This document shows, piece by piece, positions 1 to 9,525 of a stretch of DNA of 64,000 bases; position 1 is the first letter of the stretch; the number at the start of each line of letters is the position of its first letter. A program made the translations under genes and the position numbers. The notes under the pieces are model-generated. The model did not search any database and had not been told where the DNA came from. It saw only the letters and a program-made list of their open reading frames with translations. The stretch lies in the NCBI GenBank assembly GCA_905182305.1, contig CAJJBB010000005.1, forward strand, positions 62,001 to 126,000, in the 5' to 3' direction. Source of the DNA: Flavobacteria bacterium MS024-2A. GTDB taxonomy: Bacteria > Bacteroidota > Bacteroidia > Flavobacteriales > Flavobacteriaceae.

Positions 1-645
1 AAACAGCGTTTTAAATCAATTTACAGCTTGGATTCTACTAAAATAAAAGAGATTGTTTCGGTTCTAGCTAAAAATAATACATGGCAAATACCCACTCTAA
101 GACTTTATAAAAACTATGTTTATCAAAAATATAAAGACTCATCTTATACTTCTTATTTTAAGATGCTTCCAAAAAATAAAAAAGAAGAATGGATCAGTGA
201 GATTAAAGAAATTCCTAGGAATTTAAATGTAGATTTAAAAAATTATAGTGATTGGACACAAATAATGGTAAAATATATGAATCTAAATGGAATTAAATTT
301 ATGGCAGGAACTGATGTCCCAATTGGTTATTTACTTCCAGGATTAAGTTTACACCAAGAACTAATAGAATTAAATAATTCAGGTCTCTCCAGAAGAGAAG
401 TAATTCAATCTGCTACTATCAATCCTGCAAAATATTTCAATATGAATGATTCTCTGGGTAAGGTAAAAACAGGATATATTGCAGATCTTGTTATTTTAAA
501 CAATAATCCACTTGAAAACATTGAGAACACTTTGAGTATAAATGCTGTGATTAAAGATGGAAAATATTTAGGGAGGAAATATTTAGATTCACTTTTGTAT
601 CATAATAAAGATGATCAGTATTTTCCAAAATTAATCGGTGAATAA
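1..645 (+). CDS. Amidohydrolase family protein, C-terminal part (5' end outside window)
   Basis: The reading frame is open to the first base of the window, so this is the 3' part of a longer gene; a TTG at 28 is not a credible start. The visible part is the C-terminal half of a metal-dependent amidohydrolase of the imidazolonepropionase/prolidase-like group. The motif FMAGTDVP holds the Asp that usually binds metal and activates water, and it is followed by the helix and small beta-sandwich region typical of the family (SATINPAKYF, then GYIADLVIL, the usual G-x-x-ADLVL element, and a VIKDGK hairpin). The substrate cannot be told from this part. A long charged insertion before GTD is present. 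The gene converges on the oxygenase gene that ends at 715. Class is fairly sure; N-terminal HxH metal ligands and any signal peptide lie outside the window. Confidence 0.8.
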   Translation, partial: KQRFKSIYSLDSTKIKEIVSVLAKNNTWQIPTLRLYKNYVYQKYKDSSYTSYFKMLPKNKKEEWISEIKEIPRNLNVDLKNYSDWTQIMVKYMNLNGIKFMAGTDVPIGYLLPGLSLHQELIELNNSGLSRREVIQSATINPAKYFNMNDSLGKVKTGYIADLVILNNNPLENIENTLSINAVIKDGKYLGRKYLDSLLYHNKDDQYFPKLIGE

Positions 646-714
646 AAAATTTTTCAGCGTTAAATATAGAGAGTACTTGAAGTAAATAAATTCTTATAGC
701 TGTTTGAGTATTTT

Positions 715-1494
715 TTATTTAATTCTACCAAAAAAAGTCATTCTAGACTGTTCTGATAGAGATATTCCTTTAGTTTCATTATAATTAAAGGTTACTAATA
801 TTCTCTCTCCTTTTTCAACTGCAGTAACCTGATGTATTGATTTATTACCTTTAAAAATCATTAAATCACCTTCAAGACTATCTACTTTTGTCCCTTTAAC
901 TTTTTCATCTAATATTTTTTCCACAAAATCATAGTCTTCACCACCCTCTTTATATCTCATATCATTAAAAAACTCATATACACCTCCTTGAGTACAATTT
1001 TTAACTAATAATGTTATCGTATAGTCTGAATTATCAAAGTGCCAACCTAAAGCATCTCCTTGATCATAATAATTTATGTTTATACTAGAAAGAGGATCTT
1101 GATATGGATGTAATTTCTCTTTATTTAAAAGATCTAGAAAAAAAGATCTAACTACAGTAGAATCATATATTTTTTGAAGAATCGATTTTTTTGGAATTAA
1201 ATCATTAGGAATACATTTTTTTGATGTACTCATAATTCTATTTCGTGGACTATTCTTTGAAAAAGAATGATCATATTCAGAGATATAAACATTGTACTCT
1301 GAGGAACTTTTATAAGAATATTCTTTAAGCTCTTTTGCTTCATTTTGAAGAGCCTTTAATCCATCGGTTCCAATAAATGAGTTAAAGATTAGAATGCCTT
1401 CCTTATTTAAAGTTTCTCTATACTTAGCGCCATTAGAAAAAAAGTCATCTGAATAAGAATCACCAAAAACAAATTTTAAATCAGGATCTAGCAT
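715..1494 (-). CDS. 2OG-Fe(II) oxygenase, possibly BesD/HalD-like amino acid hydroxylase
   Basis: Protein of 259 aa from the ATG at 1494; this start lies 4 bp after the stop of the DUF423 gene, so I prefer it to an upstream in-frame start at 1548 that overlaps that gene. It has the jelly-roll iron site of 2-oxoglutarate oxygenases: H152 and D154 in GWHFDNSDY, H221 in SIHQVTAV, and R231 (GERILVTFNY) for the 2OG carboxylate. Length and the 69-residue spacing between the two histidines resemble my recollection of the BesD/HalD group, which acts on free amino acids. Halogenases of that group have Gly or Ala in place of the Asp; the Asp here predicts hydroxylation. No signal peptide, so cytoplasmic. 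It is the last gene of a YHYH-DUF423-oxygenase group. The oxygenase fold is nearly certain; the substrate is inference. Confidence 0.8.
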   Translation of the reverse strand: MLDPDLKFVFGDSYSDDFFSNGAKYRETLNKEGILIFNSFIGTDGLKALQNEAKELKEYSYKSSSEYNVYISEYDHSFSKNSPRNRIMSTSKKCIPNDLIPKKSILQKIYDSTVVRSFFLDLLNKEKLHPYQDPLSSININYYDQGDALGWHFDNSDYTITLLVKNCTQGGVYEFFNDMRYKEGGEDYDFVEKILDEKVKGTKVDSLEGDLMIFKGNKSIHQVTAVEKGERILVTFNYNETKGISLSEQSRMTFFGRIK

Positions 1495-1498
1495 ACAG

Positions 1499-1879
1499 TT
1501 AATTAATATAAAAATTGATGTATTTAAATAAGAGGATAGTCCAAGCAATAATTAAAAAAATTCCTCCGATCGGAGTTACAGGGCCCAACCATTTTAAGTT
1601 AAAACTTATAATAGATTGCAATGAAAGAAAGAAAATACTAAAAGAAAAAAGAAAAGCTCCAAGTATAAAAAACCCCTCAATCCATTGTGTATCTTCTAAT
1701 GATAAAAGAGGTAATATTAATAATATAAGTCCGTGGTACATTAAATATCTAATCCCTACTTCAAAAGATTGTAATGCTGATTCTGGAAGAATTTTTTTCA
1801 ACAAGTGTGCTCCAAAAGCACCTAAAATTACAGACAGCAAGGAAAAAGTTATTCCAAAAATTTCAGAGATGTACAGCAT
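1499..1879 (-). CDS. DUF423 family inner membrane protein
   Basis: A 126-aa protein with four hydrophobic helices (about residues 7-27, 43-60, 68-90 and 98-120). The two hallmark motifs of DUF423 (YgdD-like) proteins are visible: GAFGAHLLK at 20-28 and LGPVTPIGG at 98-106. Length is as expected for the family. The molecular role of DUF423 proteins is not established; they sit in the inner membrane. It shares a strand with, and stops 4 bp before, the oxygenase gene, so the two are probably co-transcribed and translationally coupled. A long open frame on the opposite strand (1515-1916) is a shadow. Confidence 0.9.
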   Translation of the reverse strand: MLYISEIFGITFSLLSVILGAFGAHLLKKILPESALQSFEVGIRYLMYHGLILLILPLLSLEDTQWIEGFFILGAFLFSFSIFFLSLQSIISFNLKWLGPVTPIGGIFLIIAWTILLFKYINFYIN

Positions 1880-2031
1880 AATTAATAAAATTACAAAAAA
1901 AACATATAGTGTATAAGTTTACATTGCATTGCCAGCAGATTTTCTTTCTAAAATGTATGACAGAATTTTGTTAGTTTATGAAAACCCAAACATTTCAATT
2001 TCCACAACTTATCTAATTTCTCTCTTTATGA

Positions 2032-3018
2032 TTAAAATTTTCCTTTTAAACACCTTGAAAAATATGGAAAATCATCAGTAACCATGTAGTAATAAATTCC
2101 CTCAGGAAATTCAGGAGTTACTCCAACTCTGCCATTGCATTCATCCAAATCACCAGACCCCTCTATATATTCAAAGTCTTGTGTAAATGCTCCCATCAAA
2201 ATTGGAGTATTTGGATTAATTGTTGTTTGTCCTGGACCGCCAATTAAGGAAGTTAAAGTTTCAGGACGGTTTTCATCTGGCAGTACTTTTAGTCTGTAAC
2301 TAGGACGAAGTGACACCACTAAACTGTTAAGATTATTTGGGTCAGAATAACCATATCTTGCATAAACGGGAAAACCATCTGAAGCCCACCCCACAAGAGT
2401 CATTCCCTGATTATCTCCTAAAAAATCGATAAGTAGTTCAGGCATACCATGGTAGTGATATTCACCAGTTGGCTGAACATGCGCATGATTCATATCATCT
2501 CCAAAATCAAATGTATCATGTCCGAGTGCTTCAATACTCCAATTTCCTTGCCCTCTTGCTAAACTACAAACACCATTATCATCACACCTTCCTGCAGTTC
2601 CTGGATCAAATTTCACACTATTTATCGCAAAGGCAATAGCTCCAGCTTGACCGCCCAGTTGTATTCCTGTTTCTGATACTATTCTCGGACAAAGAGTAAA
2701 TGTTTCACTTACATTTTGTTCACTAATAGTGTTTGGGTTGTTTTGATTTGGAAATGTACCAACTTCATGATTAGGTATTCCGTTCCCATTTAGAATTCTA
2801 TTTGTCTCGTCGGAAGACCATGAATATTCACTATTTGCATTAATAGACTCATCGTTATTAAATATGTTTTCATCTATTTCAGTAAGTATATTGGCGGTTG
2901 AATAAATACCCTCACATGGTTCTTGAGAAATTACTTCATTTTCATCAGCATTAGATCCATCACAACTAAATAACAAAAGAATGGAAAGTATGAAGAATGT
3001 TAATTTTGGTAAATTCAT
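2032..3018 (-). CDS. YHYH domain-containing lipoprotein
   Basis: 328-aa secreted protein. The N-terminus is a lipoprotein signal with lipobox ending in Cys19 (LLLFSC), followed by an acidic linker. The core carries the signature YHYH at 187-190 (GEYHYHGMPELL) and the GWASDGFPVYARYGY stretch characteristic of YHYH-domain proteins, plus several Cys pairs that could form disulfides. The family occurs in marine bacteria; its biochemical role is not known, though the His cluster suggests metal binding. It precedes the DUF423 and oxygenase genes on the same strand (gap about 150 bp) and is divergent from the sugar isomerase gene. The reverse-strand start is clear; family assignment is confident, function is not. 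Confidence 0.85.
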   Translation of the reverse strand: MNLPKLTFFILSILLLFSCDGSNADENEVISQEPCEGIYSTANILTEIDENIFNNDESINANSEYSWSSDETNRILNGNGIPNHEVGTFPNQNNPNTISEQNVSETFTLCPRIVSETGIQLGGQAGAIAFAINSVKFDPGTAGRCDDNGVCSLARGQGNWSIEALGHDTFDFGDDMNHAHVQPTGEYHYHGMPELLIDFLGDNQGMTLVGWASDGFPVYARYGYSDPNNLNSLVVSLRPSYRLKVLPDENRPETLTSLIGGPGQTTINPNTPILMGAFTQDFEYIEGSGDLDECNGRVGVTPEFPEGIYYYMVTDDFPYFSRCLKGKF

Positions 3019-3234
3019 AGATATTAATTTAAAATATTTGATAAGGCGATATTACCACTCAAAAAAAAGAACTCCCATAATATTTTAACAATTTTTCCTT
3101 AAAGATTAGTTAAAATTAAAACATCACTAAGTTTATTGATGATACTAATCACACAAAAAAATCTCAATTATTTTAAAAATTATGTCAATGAAGTTTCTTC
3201 TTAAGCTATCATCTTTTTAAGTTCAAGGATTTAT

Positions 3235-3242
3235 TATATTTG
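3235..3242 (+). promoter_or_regulatory. Candidate -7 promoter element TATATTTG
   Basis: TATATTTG matches the Bacteroidota -7 consensus TAnnTTTG exactly and lies 36 bp before the ATG of the sugar isomerase gene. It overlaps a possible TTG start at 3240, which argues for the ATG at 3279 as true start. No good -33 TTG element is visible at the right distance, so the call is tentative. Confidence 0.35.
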
Positions 3243-3278
3243 AGTATTGTATATCATAAATTAATTAAAATAAACACT

Positions 3279-4214
3279 ATGTTGAATCGAAGACAGTTTA
3301 TTCAGACTACTTCCCTTGCTGGAATTAGTCCTTTTTTAATGAATACTGTTCCAGTTGTAGATTCACTAAAATCATTTAGAGCATCCTTGAATCCAGGAGC
3401 TATAGGACTTCAGTGTAATGCCCAAGAACTTCTCGATTATGCGATTATGTTCAATTTTTCTTCGATCAGCCCTCTTTTAAATGAACTTGTTACATTTAGT
3501 TCTAATGAAAAAAAAGCTTATCTCGAAAAAATGATAAACCATGGAATAAAATTTGATGGGGGGGGACTTCCTATTGAATTTCGTTCTTCTGAGAAGATAT
3601 TTCAGCAAGGGCTTAGATTTCTCCAAAAAAATATTAAAATAATCGCTTCTTTTAATATCCCCAGTTTTGTTACATGGATTATGCCTACAAATAAAAGTTT
3701 AACCTATCTCCAAAATTTTAATCAGCATCAAAAACGATTAAAGCAAGTTGCAGCTGTTTTGGAAGAAGAAGGTCTAAAACTTGGATTAGAATTTGTGGGA
3801 CCAAAGACATTAATGTCAAGAGATAAGTATTCTTTTTTACACAGTATCAACGAATTAAGAGAACTTATTGATGCTATTGCCAAAAAAAATGTGGGTTACT
3901 TATTAGATAGTTTTCACACCTACTGTGCTGGGGATCAAATAGAAAATATGGATTTTTTGGAAGCTAAAGATATTGTATCTGTACAAATTAACGATGCTGT
4001 AATTGGTCGTAGTGCAAATATGCAAATTGATCAAGAACGAGAGTTACCGGGTGATTCTGGAATAATTGACCTAAAAAAATTCTTAGATTTTATTAACTCT
4101 AAGGGTTACAATGGAGCGGTAAGTGTTGAGCCTTTTAACAAAGAGATAAATTTAATGGAAACTACTGAAAAACTCAAAAGAGTCCGGGCTTCCATTTTAA
4201 AGTTTGGTTTTTAA
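3279..4214 (+). CDS. Tat-exported sugar phosphate isomerase/epimerase (TIM barrel)
   Basis: 311-aa protein from the ATG at 3279. The N-terminus LNRRQFIQTTSLAGISP is a twin-arginine signal, so the enzyme is exported folded. The body is an AP-endonuclease-2/xylose isomerase-like TIM barrel: GLEFVGP (metal-ligand Glu on a strand), GYLLDSFHTY (Asp/His) , QINDA and GAVSVEPFN at the last strand are in the expected order. Members isomerise or epimerise sugars, often keto sugars or inositols; the substrate here is open. It carries a G8 tract (3558-3565, Gly94-Gly96). The gene ends 18 bp inside the 3' end of the convergent GMC gene. A second Tat-type member of this superfamily sits at 34846-35760. Confidence 0.85.
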   Translation: MLNRRQFIQTTSLAGISPFLMNTVPVVDSLKSFRASLNPGAIGLQCNAQELLDYAIMFNFSSISPLLNELVTFSSNEKKAYLEKMINHGIKFDGGGLPIEFRSSEKIFQQGLRFLQKNIKIIASFNIPSFVTWIMPTNKSLTYLQNFNQHQKRLKQVAAVLEEEGLKLGLEFVGPKTLMSRDKYSFLHSINELRELIDAIAKKNVGYLLDSFHTYCAGDQIENMDFLEAKDIVSVQINDAVIGRSANMQIDQERELPGDSGIIDLKKFLDFINSKGYNGAVSVEPFNKEINLMETTEKLKRVRASILKFGF

Positions 4215-5820
4215 AATCATATCCGCTGCTTTTTCTGCAATCATAAACACAGGAGCATTAGTGTTTCCAGAAACAATTTTAGGCATGATAGACGCGTCAA
4301 CAACACGAAGGTTTTTAATCCCATAAACTTTTAAAGTAGGATCAACAACTGCCATTTCATCATTTCCCATTTTACATGTACCCACAGGATGGTAGACAGT
4401 TTCTAAAGTTTTCTTTATATGTTCGATAAGTAGATCTTCAGAAGTTCGGTTATATGGTAGGCCACTTACTTTCGTGTAATTTTTCAATGCTTGTTCTTCC
4501 ATTATTTTAAATACCAATTTACCTCCTTTAACTAACTGATCTAGATCTTCTTTTTCTTTTAAAAAATTTGGTTGAATTATTGGTGCTTCTTTTGGATTAG
4601 ATGAAGAGAGGCTGACTGTACCTCTACTTTTAGGATGTAATAGTGTTGGTAATATAGTAAAACCATCTACTCTTGGATAGTCATAAAGATCATAAGCATC
4701 ATAACCATATTCATTTCCCATCGATATGGGTGAAAAATGTAATTGAAAATTTACTTTTCCACCTTTTTGGTCAAGATCAAAAAAGGCCATTCCCTCAAGC
4801 GGGCTAGTGCAAAAAACCCCTTTTTTATGAACAAAATAATTCCATGCAGCCTTGAGTTGTTTTAAAGGTGAGATATAATGATTAATCCCTTCTTGAGTTT
4901 TTGATTGAGCACATATTGGATAAAATAAATGATCCTGTAAGTTTTTACCAACCCCTTTTGATTCATGAACGCAATCAATTCCATGCTTCTTTAATTCGGA
5001 AGCTTCTCCAATTCCAGAAAGCATTAATAATTGAGGTGATTGATAGGCTCCAGCTGAAAGAATAATTTCTTTTTGTGCTTTTACTTGAATCGTTTTTACT
5101 CCCTTTTTGTATTGAACTCCTACCGCTTTTTTCCCATCGAAAATGATTTTTTCAACAAAAGCGTTTGAAATAGCGGTCAGATTGTTTCGATCTAGAACAG
5201 GTTTTAAAAAAGCAGTTGCGCCACTTTCACGTTTTCCATTTTTGATTGTGCTCTGAACTAAACTAGCACCTTCTTGAATTGCACCGTTATAATCTAAGTT
5301 GGCTGGAATACCTATTGCATGCACACGCATCAATAAAACCCTCCACGTAAGGAGTTTGAAACCTAATGGGAAGAGTAACCCCTAACTCTCCAGAGTTAGA
5401 ATGATAGCCAGAATCCATCGCGTCAAATTGTTCGTGATTTTCTGAACGCTTAAAATAAGGCAGTAAGTCTTTATAACTCCAACCTGAATTTCCTAGTTCA
5501 GCCCAACCATCATAATCAGCAGCGTTACCTCTTACATAAGCCATTGCATTTGTGGAGCTGCTACCTCCAAGAGTTTTTCCTCTAGGCAAATAGATTTTTC
5601 GATTTAAAACGTTGACTTGTTTTTCAGTCCAAAATCCCCAGTCATTCTTACTTTTATGAACCTTTAAATATGCACCAGGAATATGAATATTCATATTATT
5701 ATCCGGTCCACCAGCTTCTAATAATAAAACAGAGTTTTTTGGGTTTTTTGATAAACGGTTAGCTAAGACACATCCTGCTGATCCTGCACCAATAATAATA
5801 TAATCGTATAATTGGCTCAT
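4197..5820 (-). pseudogene. GMC-family FAD oxidoreductase (choline dehydrogenase-like), frameshifted
   Basis: Two overlapping frames together give one full-length GMC flavoenzyme of about 530 aa. The 5' frame (5820 down to 5287) has the FAD-binding GAGSAGCVLANRL at residues 11-23, LLLEAGG and LPRGKTLGGSSSTNAM. The 3' frame (5333 down to 4197) has AGAYQSPQLLMLSGIG, the active-site YHPVGTCKMG and the C-terminal VSGNTNAPVFMIAEKAADMI. They join at about 5317-5328, in an alternating purine/pyrimidine stretch (TGCGTGTGCATGCA on the coding strand), where one extra base would explain the break: the repaired reading is FIDACHAIGIP. Substrates of the family are alcohols, sugars or choline. No signal peptide is present. 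Both halves have otherwise intact motifs, so this is either a very recent mutation, slippage, or a sequencing error. Confidence 0.85.
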
Positions 5821-6195
5821 TTATTAAATCTAATAAGTATTATTATATAAATCATCCTGCATTCTTAGTTAAACTAAATATAGTGAAAACACTATAAATC
5901 AATTTAAGGGGTTTATTAAGTTTAAATTTTTCGTCAATATCTATGATTATAAGATCAATGTTTTTTTAATTAAGAGTTTTTAATACAGGTTAGTGAAAAT
6001 AATAGAAGACATAATTTAATGGATCTAAATTTAAATTTTGACGTTAAAACATAAAAATCTGACACTAAAACTCCTTCTAATATTTAAAAATAAAATTACT
6101 TTTCTTTTTAGTTTGAAGCATCAATATTGTCCAATGTCCAAAAAAATCTAAGTCTTTGTAATTTAGTATATTGAAAATAAAAAATATTTAACATT
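5821..6195. other. Intergenic region, 375 bp, divergent promoters
   Basis: AT-rich gap between the divergent GMC and CocE-type genes. I see no coding remnant, RNA gene or strong hairpin in it. It must hold the promoters of both genes; TATATTGA near 6168 is a weak TAnnTTTG-like match before the hydrolase gene. Confidence 0.5.
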
Positions 6196-8082
6196 ATGAA
6201 AAATCAATCAATTATTTTTTTCAGTTCACTTTTTTGTTCTTTAATATTCTCAATTTCTTTACATGGACAAGAAGATATTTATGATAATCTAAAAAAGATA
6301 GCTATTGTAGATCAAAAAGTAATGATGCCAATGCGAGATGGAGTAAGACTTGCTAGCGACATTTATAGACCCAAAGGAAATGATAAATATCCGATTATAT
6401 TTTCTAGAACTCCCTATAATTTCAACTCTTGGGTCGATGGCGAACAAAAATTAAGGACTGCAGAGCGCGCCTATGAATACGTTAAAAAAGGATATGCATA
6501 TGTAGTTCAAAATGAACGAGGACGTTATTATTCAGAAGGAGAATGGGATATTTTAGGAGTACCTCTTACAGACGCTTACGATGCTTTTGAATGGATGAAA
6601 AGTCAGTCCTGGTCTAATGGAAAAATTGGAACCCTTGGATGTTCTTCAACCGCTGAATGGCAAATGGCTGTTTCTGCTTTAGATCATCCGTCTCATGCTG
6701 CTATGGTTCCTCAGGGATTTGGGGCAGGTATTGGACGCGTAGGCAATATTAATGAACAAGGAAATTGGTATCGTGGAGGTGCAGAACAGATGTTGTTTTT
6801 TTCATGGCTCTATGGAGTGGAGCACGACAAGTTTAAACCAAGAATTCCGAAAGGAGCAACACAAGAGGATTTAATTAGAATATCACGGTTTTATGATTTA
6901 GCCCCTGAGAATCCAAAAGTAGATATGGCTAAAGCTTTAAATCATTTACCCATTCAAGATATTTTAAAAAATATAAATGGTAAGCATGAAATTTTTGATA
7001 AAATGATTCTTCGCAAACCAAATGATCCTGATTGGTTTAACGGCGGAATTTATCATGATGATAAAGATATTGGTACACCTAGTTTTTGGTTTGCTTCATG
7101 GTATGATGTTTCTATTACACCAAATATTGCATTATTTAATCACGCTAGAAATAATTCAAAAGATGCATTTATAAGAGATAACCAATATCTAGTAATAGCT
7201 CCAACCCTTCACTGTGCTTTCACAAGAGCTACTGAAAATACAATTGTAGGTGAACGTAGTGTTGGAGACGCACGATTAAATTATGATGAACAAATAACAA
7301 AATGGTTTGATTTGTGGTTAAAAGGAGCTTCAAATGATTTTAAAGAAACTACTCCAAGAATTCAATACTACACAATGGGTAGTAATAAATGGCAGTCTGC
7401 TGAAACATGGCCTCCAGAAAATACTAAAATGATTACTTATTACTTAAATAGTAATGGAAATGCGAATAGCCGTTTTGGAAATGGCACATTATCAACTAGT
7501 AGAGCTATAAGAGATAATCCAGACCAATTTACATATGATCCCATGGCACCAGTACCTTCATATGGAGGTAATGTTTGTTGTACTGGTAATGCAGTAAAAG
7601 GCGGAGCTTGGGACCAAAAAGATATGGAAGCTAGAAATGATATTTTAGTGTATACAACAGAAGTCTTAGATCAGGATACAGAAGTTAGTGGATTTATTAA
7701 TTCTAAATTATATGTGTCATCTGATGTAAAGGATACGGACTTTACTATTAAATTAATAGATCTTCATCCAAACGGTTCAGCTTATAATTTAGATGAAACT
7801 ATACAACGTGTTCGTTATCGCCAGGGATATGAAAAGGAAGTTTTTATGGAAAAAGGGAAAGTTTATGAAGTCAATTTAACTCCAATGTCAACAAGTAATA
7901 TGTTCAAAAAAGGTCACCGTATAAGAATTGAAATTTCAAGTAGTAACTTTCCAAGATTTGCCAGAAACTTAAATACTGGGGGTAATAATTACGATGAGAA
8001 AATAGGGGTTATAGCGCATAATAAAATTCATCACTCTAAAAAGTATCCCTCTCAAATACAAATACCTATCACTAAAAACTAA
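6196..8082 (+). CDS. CocE/NonD family (X-Pro dipeptidyl-peptidase-like) serine hydrolase
   Basis: 628-aa secreted enzyme with a signal peptide at 1-24 (cleavage near LHGQE). Residues about 38-400 form the alpha/beta-hydrolase domain: start [16 protein letters not shown], nucleophile candidate Ser150 in [11 protein letters not shown], acid Asp304 in [10 protein letters not shown] and base His339 in APTLHCAF. The usual nucleophile motif of the family is GxSYxG, so GCSST is a variant. The C-terminal part is the jelly-roll domain seen in CocE and X-Pro peptidases ([38 protein letters not shown]). Members cleave acyl esters, lactams or N-terminal Xaa-Pro dipeptides. It starts a run of same-strand genes continuing with the aminotransferase and FG-GAP protein. 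Confidence 0.88.
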   Translation: MKNQSIIFFSSLFCSLIFSISLHGQEDIYDNLKKIAIVDQKVMMPMRDGVRLASDIYRPKGNDKYPIIFSRTPYNFNSWVDGEQKLRTAERAYEYVKKGYAYVVQNERGRYYSEGEWDILGVPLTDAYDAFEWMKSQSWSNGKIGTLGCSSTAEWQMAVSALDHPSHAAMVPQGFGAGIGRVGNINEQGNWYRGGAEQMLFFSWLYGVEHDKFKPRIPKGATQEDLIRISRFYDLAPENPKVDMAKALNHLPIQDILKNINGKHEIFDKMILRKPNDPDWFNGGIYHDDKDIGTPSFWFASWYDVSITPNIALFNHARNNSKDAFIRDNQYLVIAPTLHCAFTRATENTIVGERSVGDARLNYDEQITKWFDLWLKGASNDFKETTPRIQYYTMGSNKWQSAETWPPENTKMITYYLNSNGNANSRFGNGTLSTSRAIRDNPDQFTYDPMAPVPSYGGNVCCTGNAVKGGAWDQKDMEARNDILVYTTEVLDQDTEVSGFINSKLYVSSDVKDTDFTIKLIDLHPNGSAYNLDETIQRVRYRQGYEKEVFMEKGKVYEVNLTPMSTSNMFKKGHRIRIEISSSNFPRFARNLNTGGNNYDEKIGVIAHNKIHHSKKYPSQIQIPITKN

Positions 8083-8183
8083 ATACATTAACTAGCTGAT
8101 TATCTATTTATAATCATGTTAATTATGGATTGTCATATATATAATATTCATAAAATCTGTAACTTTTAATTAAAGTCAATAAA

Positions 8184-9446
8184 ATGAAAAAAAGAGAATT
8201 CATTAAAAATCTAGGTTTGATGGGTATTAGCCCACTAATTCCAAGAGAAACGTCACTAAATAATTCCTCAAATGAAATAATTTTATTTTCAAAAACAGAT
8301 AGCGATGATGATTTCTGGACCAAAGTAAGAAGTCATTATGACTTACATCCTGATTTTATTAATTTAGAGAGTGGATATTATAATATCATACCAAAACCCA
8401 CACTAGAAAATCATATTAAACATATAAAGCGTGTGAATTTAGAGGGATCATTTTATATGCGTTCTAATCGTTTTAAGGATAAAAATGAGATTACATCTAA
8501 ACTTTCTGAAATTGTTGGATGTAATAGTGAAAATCTAGTTATCACTAGAAATACCACGGAGTCTTTAGACCTTGTTATTAGTGGGTTCAATTGGGAAAAA
8601 GGTGATCAGGCTGTTTATGCACTTCAAGATTATGGGGCTATGCAAGACATGTTTGAGCAAATTTCTGAACGTCATGGTGTTATTTTGCAAAAGGTATCTA
8701 TACCTAATCATCCTAAAAACGATAAAGAAATAGTTTCTTTATACGAGTCTAAAATTAATTCATCGACGAAACTTATTTTAGTTAGTCATATGATTAATAT
8801 AACCGGCCAAATTTTACCCATTAAGAAAATATGTCAAATGGCACATAAACATGGAGTAAAAGTCCTTGTAGATGGTGCGCATTGCATAGGACACTTTCAG
8901 TTCAAGATTAACGATCTAGGTTGTGATTATTACGGTTCTAGTTTACATAAATGGCTTGCAACGCCCTTGGGAGCGGGTCTTTTATATGTTGCAAATGAAA
9001 GTATATCACAACTATGGCCTTTAATGGCTGACCATGAAAAAAACCCAAATAATATTAAACGTTTGAGTCATACTGGGACTCATCCAGTGCATACGGACCT
9101 AGCTATTGTTGATGCTATTGAATATCTAAAGTGGATGAATCTTGAAAGAAAAGAAAAGAGGTTGCGTTTTCTGAAAAATTATTGGCAAGATGCTCTAAAA
9201 GAAGTTCCTAATGTTGTAATTAATACACCTTTTGATAGTAAAAGAAGCTGTGGAATTGGAAATGTAGGTATTTCTAAAATGAAGCCAGAATTACTTGCTC
9301 AAAAACTATTTAAGGAATTTAAAATTTTTACTGTAGCAATTGATTATGCAAATGTTCAAGGATGTAGGATAACTCCTAATGTTTTTACAACAATCGCCGA
9401 ACTGGATTATTTTATTAAGGCAATTAAAACATTGTCTAATGCCTAA
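8184..9446 (+). CDS. Class V PLP-dependent aminotransferase-like enzyme (isopenicillin N epimerase-like)
   Basis: 420-aa fold-type I PLP enzyme. The N-terminus MKKREFIKNLGLMGISPLIP resembles a Tat leader but has KR rather than RR, so export is uncertain. PLP-site features: VLVDGAHCIGHF (Asp230 to the pyridine N, His233) and the Schiff-base Lys256 in YYGSSLHKWLATPLGAG; NTTESLDLVI is the phosphate-binding region. Exported relatives annotated as isopenicillin N epimerase-like are common in Bacteroidota, with unknown substrates (cysteine-type desulfuration or epimerisation are possible). The leader is similar to that of the neighbouring isomerase (3279), which hints at a shared secretion route. 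Gap to the upstream hydrolase is 101 bp and to the downstream FG-GAP gene 79 bp, so they may be one operon. Confidence 0.87.
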   Translation: MKKREFIKNLGLMGISPLIPRETSLNNSSNEIILFSKTDSDDDFWTKVRSHYDLHPDFINLESGYYNIIPKPTLENHIKHIKRVNLEGSFYMRSNRFKDKNEITSKLSEIVGCNSENLVITRNTTESLDLVISGFNWEKGDQAVYALQDYGAMQDMFEQISERHGVILQKVSIPNHPKNDKEIVSLYESKINSSTKLILVSHMINITGQILPIKKICQMAHKHGVKVLVDGAHCIGHFQFKINDLGCDYYGSSLHKWLATPLGAGLLYVANESISQLWPLMADHEKNPNNIKRLSHTGTHPVHTDLAIVDAIEYLKWMNLERKEKRLRFLKNYWQDALKEVPNVVINTPFDSKRSCGIGNVGISKMKPELLAQKLFKEFKIFTVAIDYANVQGCRITPNVFTTIAELDYFIKAIKTLSNA

Positions 9447-9525
9447 CAAATAATAATCAAACCATTTTAAATAATTTCTTTTTTATATTTTTAAAATTGA
9501 AAAATAAAATCATCAAGTTCCTTTT

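Noticed and set aside
1515-1916. 133-aa open frame on the plus strand opposite DUF423
   Set aside because: Composition is Lys/Ile-rich with no domain and it is fully antisense to a clear DUF423 gene.
8123-8323. 66-aa minus-strand frame over the aminotransferase start
   Set aside because: Antisense to the leader of a real gene; no recognisable features.
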